This document shows, one piece after another, positions 15,143 through 22,830 of a stretch of DNA of 34,691 nucleotides (position 1 is the first letter of the stretch; the number at the start of each line of letters is the position of its first letter). A program made the translations under genes and the position numbers. Under the pieces are notes generated by a model, which saw only the letters and a program-made list of their open reading frames with translations, was not told the origin of the DNA and ran no database searches. The stretch comes from Bacteroidales bacterium (lineage in GTDB: Bacteria; Bacteroidota; Bacteroidia; Bacteroidales; Muribaculaceae): assembly GCA_004553485.1 (NCBI GenBank), contig SFLG01000006.1:1-34691 (forward strand), given 5' to 3'.

Positions 15143-16366
15143 CTATTCGAGGTCGTACTCGCGGATTTTTCGGTACAGCGTGCGCTCCGAGATGCCCAGG
15201 TCGGCGGCGGCGGCCTTGCGGTGGCCGTCGTGGCGGATAAGGGCATCGGCTATGCGCTCGCGCTCGGTAGCCGGCTGCGCGCCGCCGGCGGTGGCGAACC
15301 CGGGGCTGAAGATGTGCCGGGCCTGGTCGGTGACCGACGAGGGCACGAGGGCCGTGGGGTAGTCGGTGACGTCGACGGTGCTGGTGAGGGGCTGCTGCAC
15401 GGGGCGGCCCTGCAGGCGCTCCTCAAGCTCGTCGATGCGGGCACGCAGATTGAATATCATATTGAACAGCGCCTCGCGCTCGTCGGCATACGAGTGGCTG
15501 CCGGCACGCACGGGTGTGGCGCTCTGGGTGCCACGGGGCAGGTAGCCGTCCACGATGTCGCCGGTGACGGTGTTGCCGGCGTTGAAGAGGGCAATCTGCT
15601 CGACTATGTTCTTGAGCTGGCGCACGTTGCCGGGCCACGAATAGTCCTGGAGAACCATACGGGCACTGTCGTCAAACTCGACGGGAGCCGTGCGGTAGGT
15701 CTCGGCAAAGGTCGAGGCGAAGCGCCGCGCCATCAGCATGATGTCGGCGGTGCGGTCGCGCAAGGGCGGCACGTCGATCTGTACCGTCGACAGGCGGTAG
15801 AATAGGTCTTCGCGGAATTTGCCCTGGGCTATCGCCGCCGGCAGGTTGACGTTGGTGGCGGCCACGATGCGCACGTTGGTGCGCTGCACCTGGCTCGAGC
15901 CCACCTTCAGAAATTCGCCCGTCTCCAGCACCCTCAGCAGGCGTGCCTGGGTGGTGAGGGGCAGCTCGGCCACCTCATCAAGGAAGATGGTGCCGCCGTC
16001 GGCCTCCTCGAAATAGCCCTTGCGGGCGGCCACGGCGCCGGTGAACGACCCCTTCTCATGGCCGAACAGCTCCGAGTCGATGGTGCCCTCGGGGATAGCG
16101 CCGCAGTTGATGGCGATATAGCGGGCGTGCTTGCGGGCCGAGTTCTCGTGTATAATCTTGGGAAAGAACTCCTTACCCGAGCCACTCTCGCCGATTACCA
16201 GCACCGACAGGTCGATCGGTGCCACCACCAGCGCACGCGCCACCGCCTCGTTGAGGGCCGGCGTGTTGCCGATGATGCCAAAACGCTGCTTGGCGCGCGC
16301 AACCTCGGGCGAGGGACGGTTCTCGTCCACGCCTCCGGCATTCAGTCTTGTCAGTAATTCGGCCAT
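15143..16366 (-). CDS. Sigma-54-dependent activator without receiver domain
   Basis: This protein would activate RNA polymerase carrying sigma-54 from upstream DNA sites. I chose the ATG at 16366 (407 residues) because the -7 box at 16401-16394 overlaps the longest possible reading. The AAA+ domain has Walker A GESGSGKE (about 59-66), a GAFTGA loop in the variant form GSFTGA (about 106-111), Walker B TIFLDEV (about 126-132) and the WPGNVRQL motif. A Fis-type helix-turn-helix ends the protein (RKAAAADLGISERTLYRKI). There is no receiver, PAS or GAF domain at the N terminus, only about 40 residues, so control must come from a partner protein. It is directly upstream of lptE on the same strand. 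Confidence 0.9.
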   Translation of the reverse strand: MAELLTRLNAGGVDENRPSPEVARAKQRFGIIGNTPALNEAVARALVVAPIDLSVLVIGESGSGKEFFPKIIHENSARKHARYIAINCGAIPEGTIDSELFGHEKGSFTGAVAARKGYFEEADGGTIFLDEVAELPLTTQARLLRVLETGEFLKVGSSQVQRTNVRIVAATNVNLPAAIAQGKFREDLFYRLSTVQIDVPPLRDRTADIMLMARRFASTFAETYRTAPVEFDDSARMVLQDYSWPGNVRQLKNIVEQIALFNAGNTVTGDIVDGYLPRGTQSATPVRAGSHSYADEREALFNMIFNLRARIDELEERLQGRPVQQPLTSTVDVTDYPTALVPSSVTDQARHIFSPGFATAGGAQPATERERIADALIRHDGHRKAAAADLGISERTLYRKIREYDLE

Positions 16367-16393
16367 ATCTCTATCAAACATCATTCGCAACTG

Positions 16394-16401
16394 CAAAGGT
16401 A
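16394..16401 (-). promoter_or_regulatory. Promoter -7 box for the sigma-54 activator gene
   Basis: TACCTTTG on the minus strand is an exact TAnnTTTG match. Transcription would start near 16388, so ATGs at 16384, 16381 and 16366 are all possible starts, the last leaving a leader of about 20 nt. No exact TTTG at -33. Confidence 0.6.
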
Positions 16402-16421
16402 GCAATTTTTCTCGAAAATTT

Positions 16422-16453
16422 AGAATGGAGGATTTATAATGGAGAATTGAGAC
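16422..16453 (-). repeat. Degenerate array of the NNNTGGGAG-like family
   Basis: AGAATGGAG (16422), ATAATGGAG (16436) and AATTGAGAC (16445) resemble units of the leader arrays at 11293 and 21337, but with one break of phase. It lies upstream of the promoter of the sigma-54 activator gene, not in its leader. Confidence 0.4.
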
Positions 16454-16484
16454 CCGGATATTTAGGTGTTATTTAGGGGGTGGG

Positions 16485-16516
16485 GTTGTGGGGGGCGTAA
16501 AATTTTGGTAACTTTG
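16485..16516 (+). promoter_or_regulatory. Promoter for the cysteine desulfidase-like gene
   Basis: GTTG (16485-16488), a 20-bp spacer and an exact -7 box TAACTTTG (16509-16516) give a start near 16522 and a leader of about 20 nt. It is divergent from the minus-strand promoter at 16394-16401. Confidence 0.7.
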
Positions 16517-16544
16517 CGGGAGAACCATTCATTGCTCATTTACG

Positions 16545-17849
16545 ATGCTTGACGAAAACCTGAAGAACCGCATACTCAGGCTCATACGCGCCGAGGTGGT
16601 GCCCGCCGTGGGGTGCACCGAGCCCGTCGCCGTAGCCCTGGCTGTCGCCCGCGCCACCGAACTGGCCGAGGCCGACCGACACCGCCTCGACAAAATAGAA
16701 TGTCGCCTGTCGGGCAATATCATCAAAAACGCCATGGGCGTCGGCATCCCCGGCACGGGAATGACGGGCCTGCCCATCGCCGTGGCTTTGGGCGCCCTTC
16801 AGGGCCGCTCGGAGCGCGGCCTCGAGGTCCTTGCCGACGTCAGCGACGACGACGTGCGCCGCGGACGCGAGACCATCGACCGCGGCATAATCTCGATCGC
16901 CCTTGCCGACGACGCCGACGATGTGCTCTACATCGACGTCACTGTCACCGCGGCCGGCCGCAGCGGACGCGCCATCATCAGCGGCGGCCACACCCGTTTT
17001 GTCTACGAGGTCGGCAACGGCAAGACCGTCCTCGACATCCGCGGCAAACGTGGCGACGGCGCCAACGACAGCATAACGGTGCCCGAGCTGGACATGGCCA
17101 CGGTATGGAACTTTGCCATGACCGTCCCGCCCGACGAGCTCGACTTTATCCTTGAGACGCGCCGCCTCAACAAACTCGCCGCCGAGCGTGCCCTGATGGC
17201 CGAATACGGCCACCGCGTGGGGCGCACCCTGCACAGCGAGCGCCAGCGCAGCATAATGGGCGACAGCATCTTCAGCCGCATCCTCAGCTACACCGCCGCG
17301 GCCTGCGACGCCCGCATGGGAGGGGCCCCCGTGGCAGTGATGTCGAACAGTGGCTCGGGCAACCAGGGCATCGCCGCCACCATGCCCGTGGTGATTTACG
17401 CCGAGGAGGTATACGCCGACCACGAGAAGACGGTGCGCGCCCTCATCCTCAGCCACCTCACCTCGATATACATCAAGCAGAGCCTGGGACGCCTCAGCGC
17501 CCTCTGCGGATGCGTGGTGGCCACCACCGGCAGCGCCGCCGGCATCTGCTACCTCATGGGCGGCGGATACGAGCAGGTGGCGGCGACGGTGAAGAACATG
17601 GCCGCCAACCTCACCGGCATGATATGCGACGGCGCCAAGCCCAGCTGCGCCTTCAAGCTCACATCGGGCGTCTCCACCGCCGTCATCTCGGCGATGGTGG
17701 CCATGGAAGGCGATGTCTGCACCAGCCTCGAAGGCATCGTCGACGAGTCGGTAGACACCACCATCAGCAACCTCACCGCCATCGGCCGCGACGGCATGAC
17801 CCAGACCGACGCCATGATTTTGGGCATAATGACCGACAAAAGCAAATAA
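16545..17849 (+). CDS. L-cysteine desulfidase / UPF0597-family protein (CyuA-like)
   Basis: Members of this family (CyuA/YhaM, UPF0597) break L-cysteine into pyruvate, ammonia and sulfide using an oxygen-labile iron-sulfur cluster. They are related to the alpha chain of L-serine dehydratase. The 434-residue protein has the N-terminal VGCTEPVAVA motif (C24). It also has C321, C361 and C368, with C361 and C368 separated by six residues. This spacing matches the cluster cysteines I recall for the Methanocaldococcus enzyme (25, 282, 322, 329). SNSGSGNQGIAATMPVV and GGGYEQV are further family motifs. It has its own promoter and stands alone. Substrate (cysteine or serine) is inferred. Confidence 0.88.
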   Translation: MLDENLKNRILRLIRAEVVPAVGCTEPVAVALAVARATELAEADRHRLDKIECRLSGNIIKNAMGVGIPGTGMTGLPIAVALGALQGRSERGLEVLADVSDDDVRRGRETIDRGIISIALADDADDVLYIDVTVTAAGRSGRAIISGGHTRFVYEVGNGKTVLDIRGKRGDGANDSITVPELDMATVWNFAMTVPPDELDFILETRRLNKLAAERALMAEYGHRVGRTLHSERQRSIMGDSIFSRILSYTAAACDARMGGAPVAVMSNSGSGNQGIAATMPVVIYAEEVYADHEKTVRALILSHLTSIYIKQSLGRLSALCGCVVATTGSAAGICYLMGGGYEQVAATVKNMAANLTGMICDGAKPSCAFKLTSGVSTAVISAMVAMEGDVCTSLEGIVDESVDTTISNLTAIGRDGMTQTDAMILGIMTDKSK

Positions 17850-17971
17850 GAAGTCGTCCGAGCGGACAAGGGGCCGATAGAAGCAGATAAGAGCACGCCG
17901 GAGCAAACATGTGTCCGCCGGCCGACATGGTCCTTTCCGCCACTCTCACCCGCTCTCTTGACGGGCTAGAA

Positions 17972-18003
17972 TTTGCGCGCATGCGGATAATTCCGTAATT
18001 TTG
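17972..18003 (+). promoter_or_regulatory. Promoter for the RsmI-like gene
   Basis: TTTG (17972-17975), a 20-bp spacer and TAATTTTG (17996-18003) fit the Bacteroidota consensus. The ATG at 18015 is only 11 nt past the box, so the leader would be very short. Confidence 0.8.
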
Positions 18004-18014
18004 TACAGAAAAAA

Positions 18015-18767
18015 ATGAACCAGACCGGCGAAACCGACACCAATGCGCCGCTGCGTGCGGCGGTTTACCTGCTGCCCGTCCCCCTCAGCGAGGGCGGCTG
18101 GCAACGGGTGTTGCCCGCGTGGAACGTCGAGGTGATGCGCCCCATCCGCCACTTCGCGGTGGAGAACGTGCGGTCGGCACGCCGTTTTCTGCGGTCGGTC
18201 ATGCGCGACTTCCCCATCGACGAGTGCACCTTTGCCGAGCTGAGCGAGCACACGGCCCTGGGTGCCGTCGAGGCGCTGCTCGAGCCCGTGCGCCGCGGCT
18301 TGCCCTTAGGCGTCATCAGCGAGGCGGGATGTCCCGCCGTGGCCGACCCCGGAGCATCGGTGGTGGCGGCGGCACAGCGCGCCGGCATAGAGGTGGTGCC
18401 GTTGGTGGGTCCGTCGAGCATACTCATGTCGCTGATGGGCAGCGGATTTGACGGACAGAGCTTCGCCTTCCAGGGCTACCTCCCCGTCGACGAAGGCCAG
18501 CGCGCACGACGTCTGCGCGAGCTGGAGAAGCTGGCGGCAAAAGGACAGACACAGATTTTCATCGAGACGCCCTACCGCAACAACCGCCTGATGGCCCAGA
18601 TGGCCGCGACGCTGGCGCCCGGCACCCTGGTCTGTGCCGCCTCGGACATCACCGGCCCGCGCCAGAGCATCGTCACCCTGCCCGCGGCAAAGTGGCGCTC
18701 ACGCAAATACGACTTCAACAAAATTCCAACGATATTCCTCATAGGCCCGGCCACCATGCGCCCCTGA
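18015..18767 (+). CDS. RsmI-like SAM-dependent methyltransferase
   Basis: The 250-residue product belongs to the tetrapyrrole-methylase fold group that includes RsmI, which 2'-O-methylates C1402 of 16S rRNA. The family motif is GVISEAGCPAVADPGA (about 97-112), followed by VPLVGPSSILMSLMGSG and FAFQGYLP. A later ETPYRNN motif matches the RsmI core. The N-terminal glycine-rich SAM motif (PxGNxxD in RsmI) is replaced by LLPVPLSEGGW, so this looks like the divergent Bacteroidota paralogue rather than canonical RsmI. Target RNA is therefore uncertain. The next gene starts 28 nt downstream on the same strand. Confidence 0.8.
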   Translation: MNQTGETDTNAPLRAAVYLLPVPLSEGGWQRVLPAWNVEVMRPIRHFAVENVRSARRFLRSVMRDFPIDECTFAELSEHTALGAVEALLEPVRRGLPLGVISEAGCPAVADPGASVVAAAQRAGIEVVPLVGPSSILMSLMGSGFDGQSFAFQGYLPVDEGQRARRLRELEKLAAKGQTQIFIETPYRNNRLMAQMAATLAPGTLVCAASDITGPRQSIVTLPAAKWRSRKYDFNKIPTIFLIGPATMRP

Positions 18768-18795
18768 AGGGCCTAAGCAACAACGATATACCCGA

Positions 18796-19881
18796 ATGGC
18801 AAAACCGAACTCACGCAAACGCCGCGCCCTGCGCGCCCTCGAAGACCTGCCCGGCCTGTTCGACACGGTCGACATTGACATGTCGGCTGTCGGCGACGAC
18901 CGCGAGGGGGGCACGGGAGGCCAGCACCGCAAAGCCGACCAGCCGGCCGGCGGCGCCACCGGCGACGCGTCGTTCGACATCAGCCCCGAAAGCCTGCACC
19001 CGCGCGACCAGCTGATGTTTGTCTCGTTCGGCAGCGGCTCGTCGGGCAACTGCGCCTACCTTGGCAACGCCGAGGGCGGCATCCTCATCGACGCCGGCGT
19101 CGACACCGACGTCGTGGCCGAGGGCCTGGCGCGCCACAAAATCGACATGCGCAACATCGCCGGCATTCTGCTCACCCACGACCACGGCGACCACGCGCGC
19201 TCGGCCTACAAGCTGCTGCGCTACAACCGACACCTGCTGCTATACTGCACCCCGCGCTGCCTGCAGGGCCTGCTGCGCCGCTCGTCGGTGTCGCGCCGCA
19301 TAACCGACTATCACAAACCCGTTTACAAAGAGTTTGAGTTTGAGGCCGGCGGCTTCACCATCACCCCCTTCGAGACCAGCCACGACGGCAGCGACAACGT
19401 CGGCTTCGCCATCCGCCACAAGGACAAGACCTTTGTCGTGGCCACCGACATGGGCATCATCACCGAACGCGCCGACCACTATATGCGCCAGGCCAACTTC
19501 CTGATGCTCGAGGCCGACTACGACGCCGAGATGCTGCGTCGCAGCAACCGCCCCGAGTACCTCAAGGCCCGCATCGCCGGCCCCACGGGACACCTCGAGA
19601 ATATCGTCTCGGGCCAGTGGGCGGCCTCCGTCCTGGCCGAGAACACCGACCGGCCCGACATCCTCAGCCACATCTTCCTGTGCCACCTCAGCCAGGAGAC
19701 CAACACGCCCGAGCTGGCCCTGTCCACCGTCCGCGGCGCCATCGAGGCCAAAGGCATAACGGTAGGCGACGCCACGATGAGCGCCGAAATGTCGCCCGAG
19801 CGCGTCCAGCTGGCCGCGCTGCCGCGCCTGACATCCTCGCCGCTGTACGTCCTGCGGCGAATATCCTCAAAAAAAGTCTAA
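18796..19881 (+). CDS. Metallo-beta-lactamase-fold hydrolase (YycJ/WalJ-like)
   Basis: The 361-residue protein has the di-metal motif THDHGDH (residues 127-133), preceded by SFGSGSSGNCAYL and GILIDAGV. This is the arrangement of the YycJ/WalJ group, thought to be a nuclease or RNA-processing enzyme. Further ligands are likely in FETSHDG, VATDMG and LCHLSQETN. The first 75 residues are a charged, probably disordered extension not needed for the fold; an internal start at the ATG of MFVSFGSGSS (19015) would give a family-typical length of about 288. The last codons (RISSKKV and stop) are copied almost exactly just downstream. Probably cotranscribed with the RsmI-like gene and murI. Confidence 0.85.
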   Translation: MAKPNSRKRRALRALEDLPGLFDTVDIDMSAVGDDREGGTGGQHRKADQPAGGATGDASFDISPESLHPRDQLMFVSFGSGSSGNCAYLGNAEGGILIDAGVDTDVVAEGLARHKIDMRNIAGILLTHDHGDHARSAYKLLRYNRHLLLYCTPRCLQGLLRRSSVSRRITDYHKPVYKEFEFEAGGFTITPFETSHDGSDNVGFAIRHKDKTFVVATDMGIITERADHYMRQANFLMLEADYDAEMLRRSNRPEYLKARIAGPTGHLENIVSGQWAASVLAENTDRPDILSHIFLCHLSQETNTPELALSTVRGAIEAKGITVGDATMSAEMSPERVQLAALPRLTSSPLYVLRRISSKKV

Positions 19882-19908
19882 AGGCGAATATCCCCCAAAA
19901 AAGTCTAA
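19856..19908 (+). repeat. 27-bp direct duplication across a stop codon
   Basis: GGCGAATATCC...AAAAAAGTCTAA at 19856-19881 (the 3' end of the hydrolase gene including its TAA) is repeated at 19883-19908, with 24 of 26 bases the same. The second copy fills the gap before murI and ends 8 nt before the murI ATG. The period is 27 bp, three times nine. Confidence 0.9.
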
Positions 19909-19916
19909 CGAAAAAC

Positions 19917-20756
19917 ATGACTGACAGCGGAAAACCCATCGCGCCCATCGGCGTCTTCGACTCGGGCTTCGGCGGCCTGTCGGTGCTGCGCAGTCTGCGC
20001 GAGCGGCTGCCGCAGTACGACTACCTCTACCTCGGCGACAACGCCCGCGCACCCTATGGCACACGCTCGTTCGAGACCGTGCACCGCTTCACCCTGCAAT
20101 GCGTGCGCTACCTGTTTGACCACGGCTGCCCTCTGGTAATCCTGGCCTGCAACACCGCCTCGGCAAAGGCTTTGCGCAATATTCAGCAAAACTGGCTGCC
20201 CGTCAGCGACGACCCCACACGCCGCGTGCTTGGCGTGATACGCCCCACGGCCGAGGCTGTGGCACAGACCCGCACCAACGGCCACATCGGCGTCTTCGCC
20301 ACGCCGGGCACAATAGCCTCCGGCTCATACGATATAGAGATACACCACCTGCGCCCCGACTTCAAGGTGTCGGGCCACGCCTGCCCCATGTGGGTGCCCC
20401 TGGTGGAGGAGGGTTATGCCGACAGTCCCGGCGCCGACTTCTTTGTCCGCGAGGGTGTTGACGCGCTGATGGCCATCGACCCCGAAATAGACACCGTGCT
20501 GCTGGCGTGCACACACTATCCCCTGCTGTACGACAAAATTCGCGCCGCCCTGCCCGGCCACATCCGCCTTGTTCCCCAGGGACAGATTGTCGCCGACAGC
20601 CTTGCCGACTACCTGCACCGCCACCCCGAGATGGAGACGCGGCTTACACACGGCGCCTCGGTGCAGTTTCTCACCACCGACCGCGCCGAGCGCTTCGACC
20701 AGACCGCGGCCCTCTTCATGGGCCACAAAGTAGAGGCCACCCGCGTCGAGTGCTGA
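19917..20756 (+). CDS. murI: Glutamate racemase MurI
   Basis: MurI makes D-glutamate for peptidoglycan. I chose the ATG at 19917 (279 residues) since the conserved sequence GVFDSGFGGLSV begins 12 residues in, and the longer frame upstream overlaps the hydrolase gene. The two catalytic cysteines are present: C78 in LACNTASA and C198 in LACTHYPLL. The substrate-binding D15/S16, the GDNARAPYG segment and GVIRPTAE are also intact. The gene is the last of a likely three-gene unit (RsmI-like, hydrolase, murI) and is followed by hairpins and a terminator. Confidence 0.96.
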   Translation: MTDSGKPIAPIGVFDSGFGGLSVLRSLRERLPQYDYLYLGDNARAPYGTRSFETVHRFTLQCVRYLFDHGCPLVILACNTASAKALRNIQQNWLPVSDDPTRRVLGVIRPTAEAVAQTRTNGHIGVFATPGTIASGSYDIEIHHLRPDFKVSGHACPMWVPLVEEGYADSPGADFFVREGVDALMAIDPEIDTVLLACTHYPLLYDKIRAALPGHIRLVPQGQIVADSLADYLHRHPEMETRLTHGASVQFLTTDRAERFDQTAALFMGHKVEATRVEC

Positions 20757-20770
20757 GGTGGCCCCTAACT

Positions 20771-20818
20771 GTTCCCGCTTCTGCTGAAGCGGGAACATCG
20801 TCCGCCGCAAGCGGCGGA
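20771..20818. repeat. Two adjacent perfect hairpins after murI
   Basis: GTTCCCGCTTC (20771-20781) pairs with GAAGCGGGAAC (20786-20796), loop TGCT. Then TCCGCCGC (20801-20808) pairs with GCGGCGGA (20811-20818). Neither is followed by a T-run. This resembles a REP-like pair of inverted repeats in a 3' region. Confidence 0.75.
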
Positions 20819-20842
20819 AACAGTAACAACGGCTAACACGCA

Positions 20843-20877
20843 CGGCTGGCACTCATGGGCTGTGCCTGCCGCTTTTT
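20843..20877 (+). terminator. Rho-independent terminator after murI
   Basis: CGGCTGGCAC (20843-20852) pairs with GTGCCTGCCG (20862-20871) with one T-T mismatch, then CTTTTT. Confidence 0.7.
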
Positions 20878-20897
20878 AGCCCTTCTCTTCCCCCTTT

Positions 20898-21335
20898 TTA
20901 CGCCTGTCCTTTTTCCTGCTGTCCCTTGAAGGCTACGGCATAGTACTTCATCTGCTTGAGCATTGCCAGCAGACCGTTGGCGCGGTAGGGCGAGAGGTTG
21001 TCGCCCAGGCCGATGTCGTTGATGAAGTGCAGGTCGGCGTTGATGATTTCGTCCGGCGTGCGGTCGTCGAGCACCGACACGAGCAGGGCGATGATGCCCT
21101 TGACGATGCTGGTGTTCGAGTCGGCCTCGTATCGTACGTGGCCGTTGTCGTCGAGGTAGCTGTGCAGCCATACCGAGCTCTGGCAGCCGTCGATGAGGTA
21201 CTCGGGAGTCTTGTATTTGGGGTCGAGCTCGGGCAGGTCCTGGCCCGCGTCGATGATGGCGGCGTAGCGGTCGAGCCAGTCGTCGATTTCGTTGAACTCG
21301 TCGGTTATTTCACGTTGTTTTTCTTCGATAGTCAT
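20898..21335 (-). CDS. sufE: SufE-like sulfur-acceptor protein
   Basis: SufE accepts persulfide sulfur from the cysteine desulfurase SufS and passes it to the SufBCD scaffold for Fe-S cluster assembly. The 145-residue protein matches the family: LDRYAAIIDAG near residue 22, PEYLIDGCQSSVW with the acceptor cysteine C51, the SIVKGIIALLVSVLDDRTP segment, and GLLAMLKQMK at the C terminus. There is no suf operon in the window; the gene stands between murI (convergent) and an M28 peptidase gene. Its leader is a short 9-nt array. Confidence 0.93.
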   Translation of the reverse strand: MTIEEKQREITDEFNEIDDWLDRYAAIIDAGQDLPELDPKYKTPEYLIDGCQSSVWLHSYLDDNGHVRYEADSNTSIVKGIIALLVSVLDDRTPDEIINADLHFINDIGLGDNLSPYRANGLLAMLKQMKYYAVAFKGQQEKGQA

Positions 21336-21336
21336 A

Positions 21337-21372
21337 TTTTGGGAGTGGTGGGAGGTTTGGGAGAATTGGGGC
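21337..21372 (-). repeat. Nonanucleotide array in the sufE leader
   Basis: Plus-strand units TTTTGGGAG (21337), TGGTGGGAG (21346), GTTTGGGAG (21355) and AATTGGGGC (21364) step by exactly 9 nt. The array starts one base before the sufE ATG (21335). In mRNA sense the unit is CTCCCAnnn, the same as part of the array at 11293-11382. Confidence 0.85.
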
Positions 21373-21398
21373 GGGTATCCAAGATGCCTTTAGGGTCT

Positions 21399-22385
21399 TT
21401 AAGGTTGAAATTTATACACAAAGCGCACTACCACATTGCCGACGGCGGCGAGGGTGGCGGGGTCGATGTTGTCGATGTTGTCGGCCATGGTGTGCCAGGT
21501 GGGGTTGAAAGAGTTGGTGGCGGGGTGGCCGATCTCGATTATGTCGACGGCGGGGATGCCGGCGTCGAGCAGGGGCACGTGGTCGTCGTTGACGGCACCG
21601 CCGACACGCGTCGGAAAGCGCGTGCTCTGGCCGGCGTCGGCAGCCACCTTCCACACACTCTCGGTGAGGGCGCGCGCACGGGCCTGGCTGAAATATTCGC
21701 GTGGGAAGACGGCACCCTTGCCTCCCACCATATCGAGCAGGATGGCGGCCTTGGGCAGCTTGCCGGGCTGGTAGGGCAGGTGCTGCGCAAAGTACTGTGT
21801 GCCAAGGCACCACGACTCATCGAGGTTTTCGGTGCCCGAGTCTTCGCTGTCGGCGAAGAGCAGGTCGACACCCAGTCCCGCCGGGAGCGGATTTTTGGCG
21901 AAATGCCGCGCCAGCTGCGTCAGCACGGCCACGCCGCTGCCGCCGTCATTGGCGCCGTCGATGGGCTTTTTGTGGTTTGCGGGGTCGGGGTCCTCGTCGG
22001 CCCAGGGGCGCGTGTCGTAGTGCGCCAGCAGCAGGATGCGCTTGGTGGCGCCGGCGTTGAAGCGTCCCAGGATGTTGCGCACGGGCATCGTGCCCCCGCG
22101 GTGGTCGTCGACGGTGGCCGTCTGCACGATGACGGTGTCGGCACCGGCCGCGCGCAGGGTCGAGTCGATCCAGGCGGCGCAGTTTGCGTGGGCCGCCGAG
22201 CCGGGCACGCGGGGCCCGAACTCCACCTGCGTGCGCACGTCGGCAAAGGCCGCGTTGCCGTCGAAGGCGGGCAGAGCCTCGTCCTGTGCCGTCGTGTCGG
22301 CGCCGGCGGCCGAGGCCGCGCCTGAGCCGCACGACACCGCCGCAAACATCGCGGCGACCAGTATGGCGTTGGTTAACAGTTTCAT
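21399..22385 (-). CDS. M28-family zinc peptidase lipoprotein (glutaminyl cyclase-like)
   Basis: The 328-residue protein has a lipoprotein signal peptide with acylation at C19 (AAVSCGS), so it is likely anchored in the envelope. The M28 fold is seen in LLLAHYDTRPW (H122), GANDGGSG (D147), ADSEDSG (E181), the DMVGGKGA strand, IEIGHP and the late TWHTMADN (H298). These give the zinc ligands and general-base glutamate of M28 aminopeptidases and bacterial glutaminyl cyclases. The overall pattern is close to the glutaminyl-peptide cyclotransferase branch, which forms N-terminal pyroglutamate on exported proteins. I cannot separate that from an aminopeptidase. It lies downstream of ffs on the same strand. 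Confidence 0.88.
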   Translation of the reverse strand: MKLLTNAILVAAMFAAVSCGSGAASAAGADTTAQDEALPAFDGNAAFADVRTQVEFGPRVPGSAAHANCAAWIDSTLRAAGADTVIVQTATVDDHRGGTMPVRNILGRFNAGATKRILLLAHYDTRPWADEDPDPANHKKPIDGANDGGSGVAVLTQLARHFAKNPLPAGLGVDLLFADSEDSGTENLDESWCLGTQYFAQHLPYQPGKLPKAAILLDMVGGKGAVFPREYFSQARARALTESVWKVAADAGQSTRFPTRVGGAVNDDHVPLLDAGIPAVDIIEIGHPATNSFNPTWHTMADNIDNIDPATLAAVGNVVVRFVYKFQP

Positions 22386-22463
22386 ACCGTTTTTGCGTTG
22401 GTTGTCTTTATGGTAATCGGTATCATTTTCTCCGCGGCGCGGACACCGCGGCGGGTATATACG

Positions 22464-22564
22464 AAAAAAGGGTAAGCTTACTACATCGCACCGCTCAACG
22501 CCCTACCCTTGCTTCGGTCAAGACCTGGGGGATTTAGGTGGAGCTGGTCGTGTAGGACTTACCC
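22464..22564 (-). ncRNA. ffs: Signal recognition particle RNA (4.5S-like)
   Basis: On the minus strand the 5' end GGGTAAG (22564-22558) pairs with the 3' CTTACCC (22476-22470), followed by a U6 tail (22469-22464). The apex has the SRP domain IV core: CCCC, CAGG, a short closed loop, AGCA, AGGG, where CAGG/AGCA is the symmetric loop bound by Ffh. The RNA is about 100 nt, the small bacterial type without an Alu domain. A consensus promoter ends 6 nt upstream. It is the only RNA gene I can support in the window. Confidence 0.9.
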
Positions 22565-22569
22565 GACAG

Positions 22570-22601
22570 CAAAGGTAGCAATTTTAGCGCCACGCCCCAA
22601 A
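22570..22601 (-). promoter_or_regulatory. Promoter for ffs
   Basis: On the minus strand TTTG (22601-22598), a 20-bp spacer and TACCTTTG (22577-22570) match the consensus and place the start of transcription at about 22564, exactly at the base of the SRP RNA helix. Confidence 0.85.
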
Positions 22602-22680
22602 TTTTTAACCTAATTTTTGACTTGACACCGTCCCGACGGCCTGCTCGCTATATAAATAGATGTGTAATAGCCCTGAAATC

Positions 22681-22711
22681 TTGGTAAGAAACACTAATTT
22701 GCGTAACTTTG
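22681..22711 (+). promoter_or_regulatory. Promoter for lysS
   Basis: TTGG (22681-22684), a 19-bp spacer and TAACTTTG (22704-22711). Start of transcription is expected near 22718, giving a leader of about 113 nt. Confidence 0.72.
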
Positions 22712-22737
22712 TGCTTTGAATAAGCGTTTTCTTTAAT

Positions 22738-22786
22738 GCGGCCGGTCCGGACCCGGCCCGCAGCGCCGTCCCCGCATCGGGGAGGC
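22738..22786 (+). promoter_or_regulatory. Structured 5' leader of lysS
   Basis: Two GC-rich hairpins follow each other in the long leader. The first has arms 22738-22746 and 22751-22761 (GCGGCCGGT against ACCCGGCCCGC, with bulges). The second has arms 22765-22773 and 22779-22786, with CCCC pairing with GGGG around GCATC. It is not a T-box by sequence; no known riboswitch is recognised. Confidence 0.5.
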
Positions 22787-22830
22787 AGAACTATCAACGA
22801 ACTTAATAAAGCACAACAGCATAAACATTT

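Noticed and set aside
15031..15246. Upstream extension of lptE
   Set aside because: It would bury the lipoprotein signal peptide inside the protein and overlaps the end of the sigma-54 activator gene.
19617..19916. Upstream extension of murI
   Set aside because: It overlaps the hydrolase gene and encodes an R/P/A-rich stretch typical of a wrong frame.
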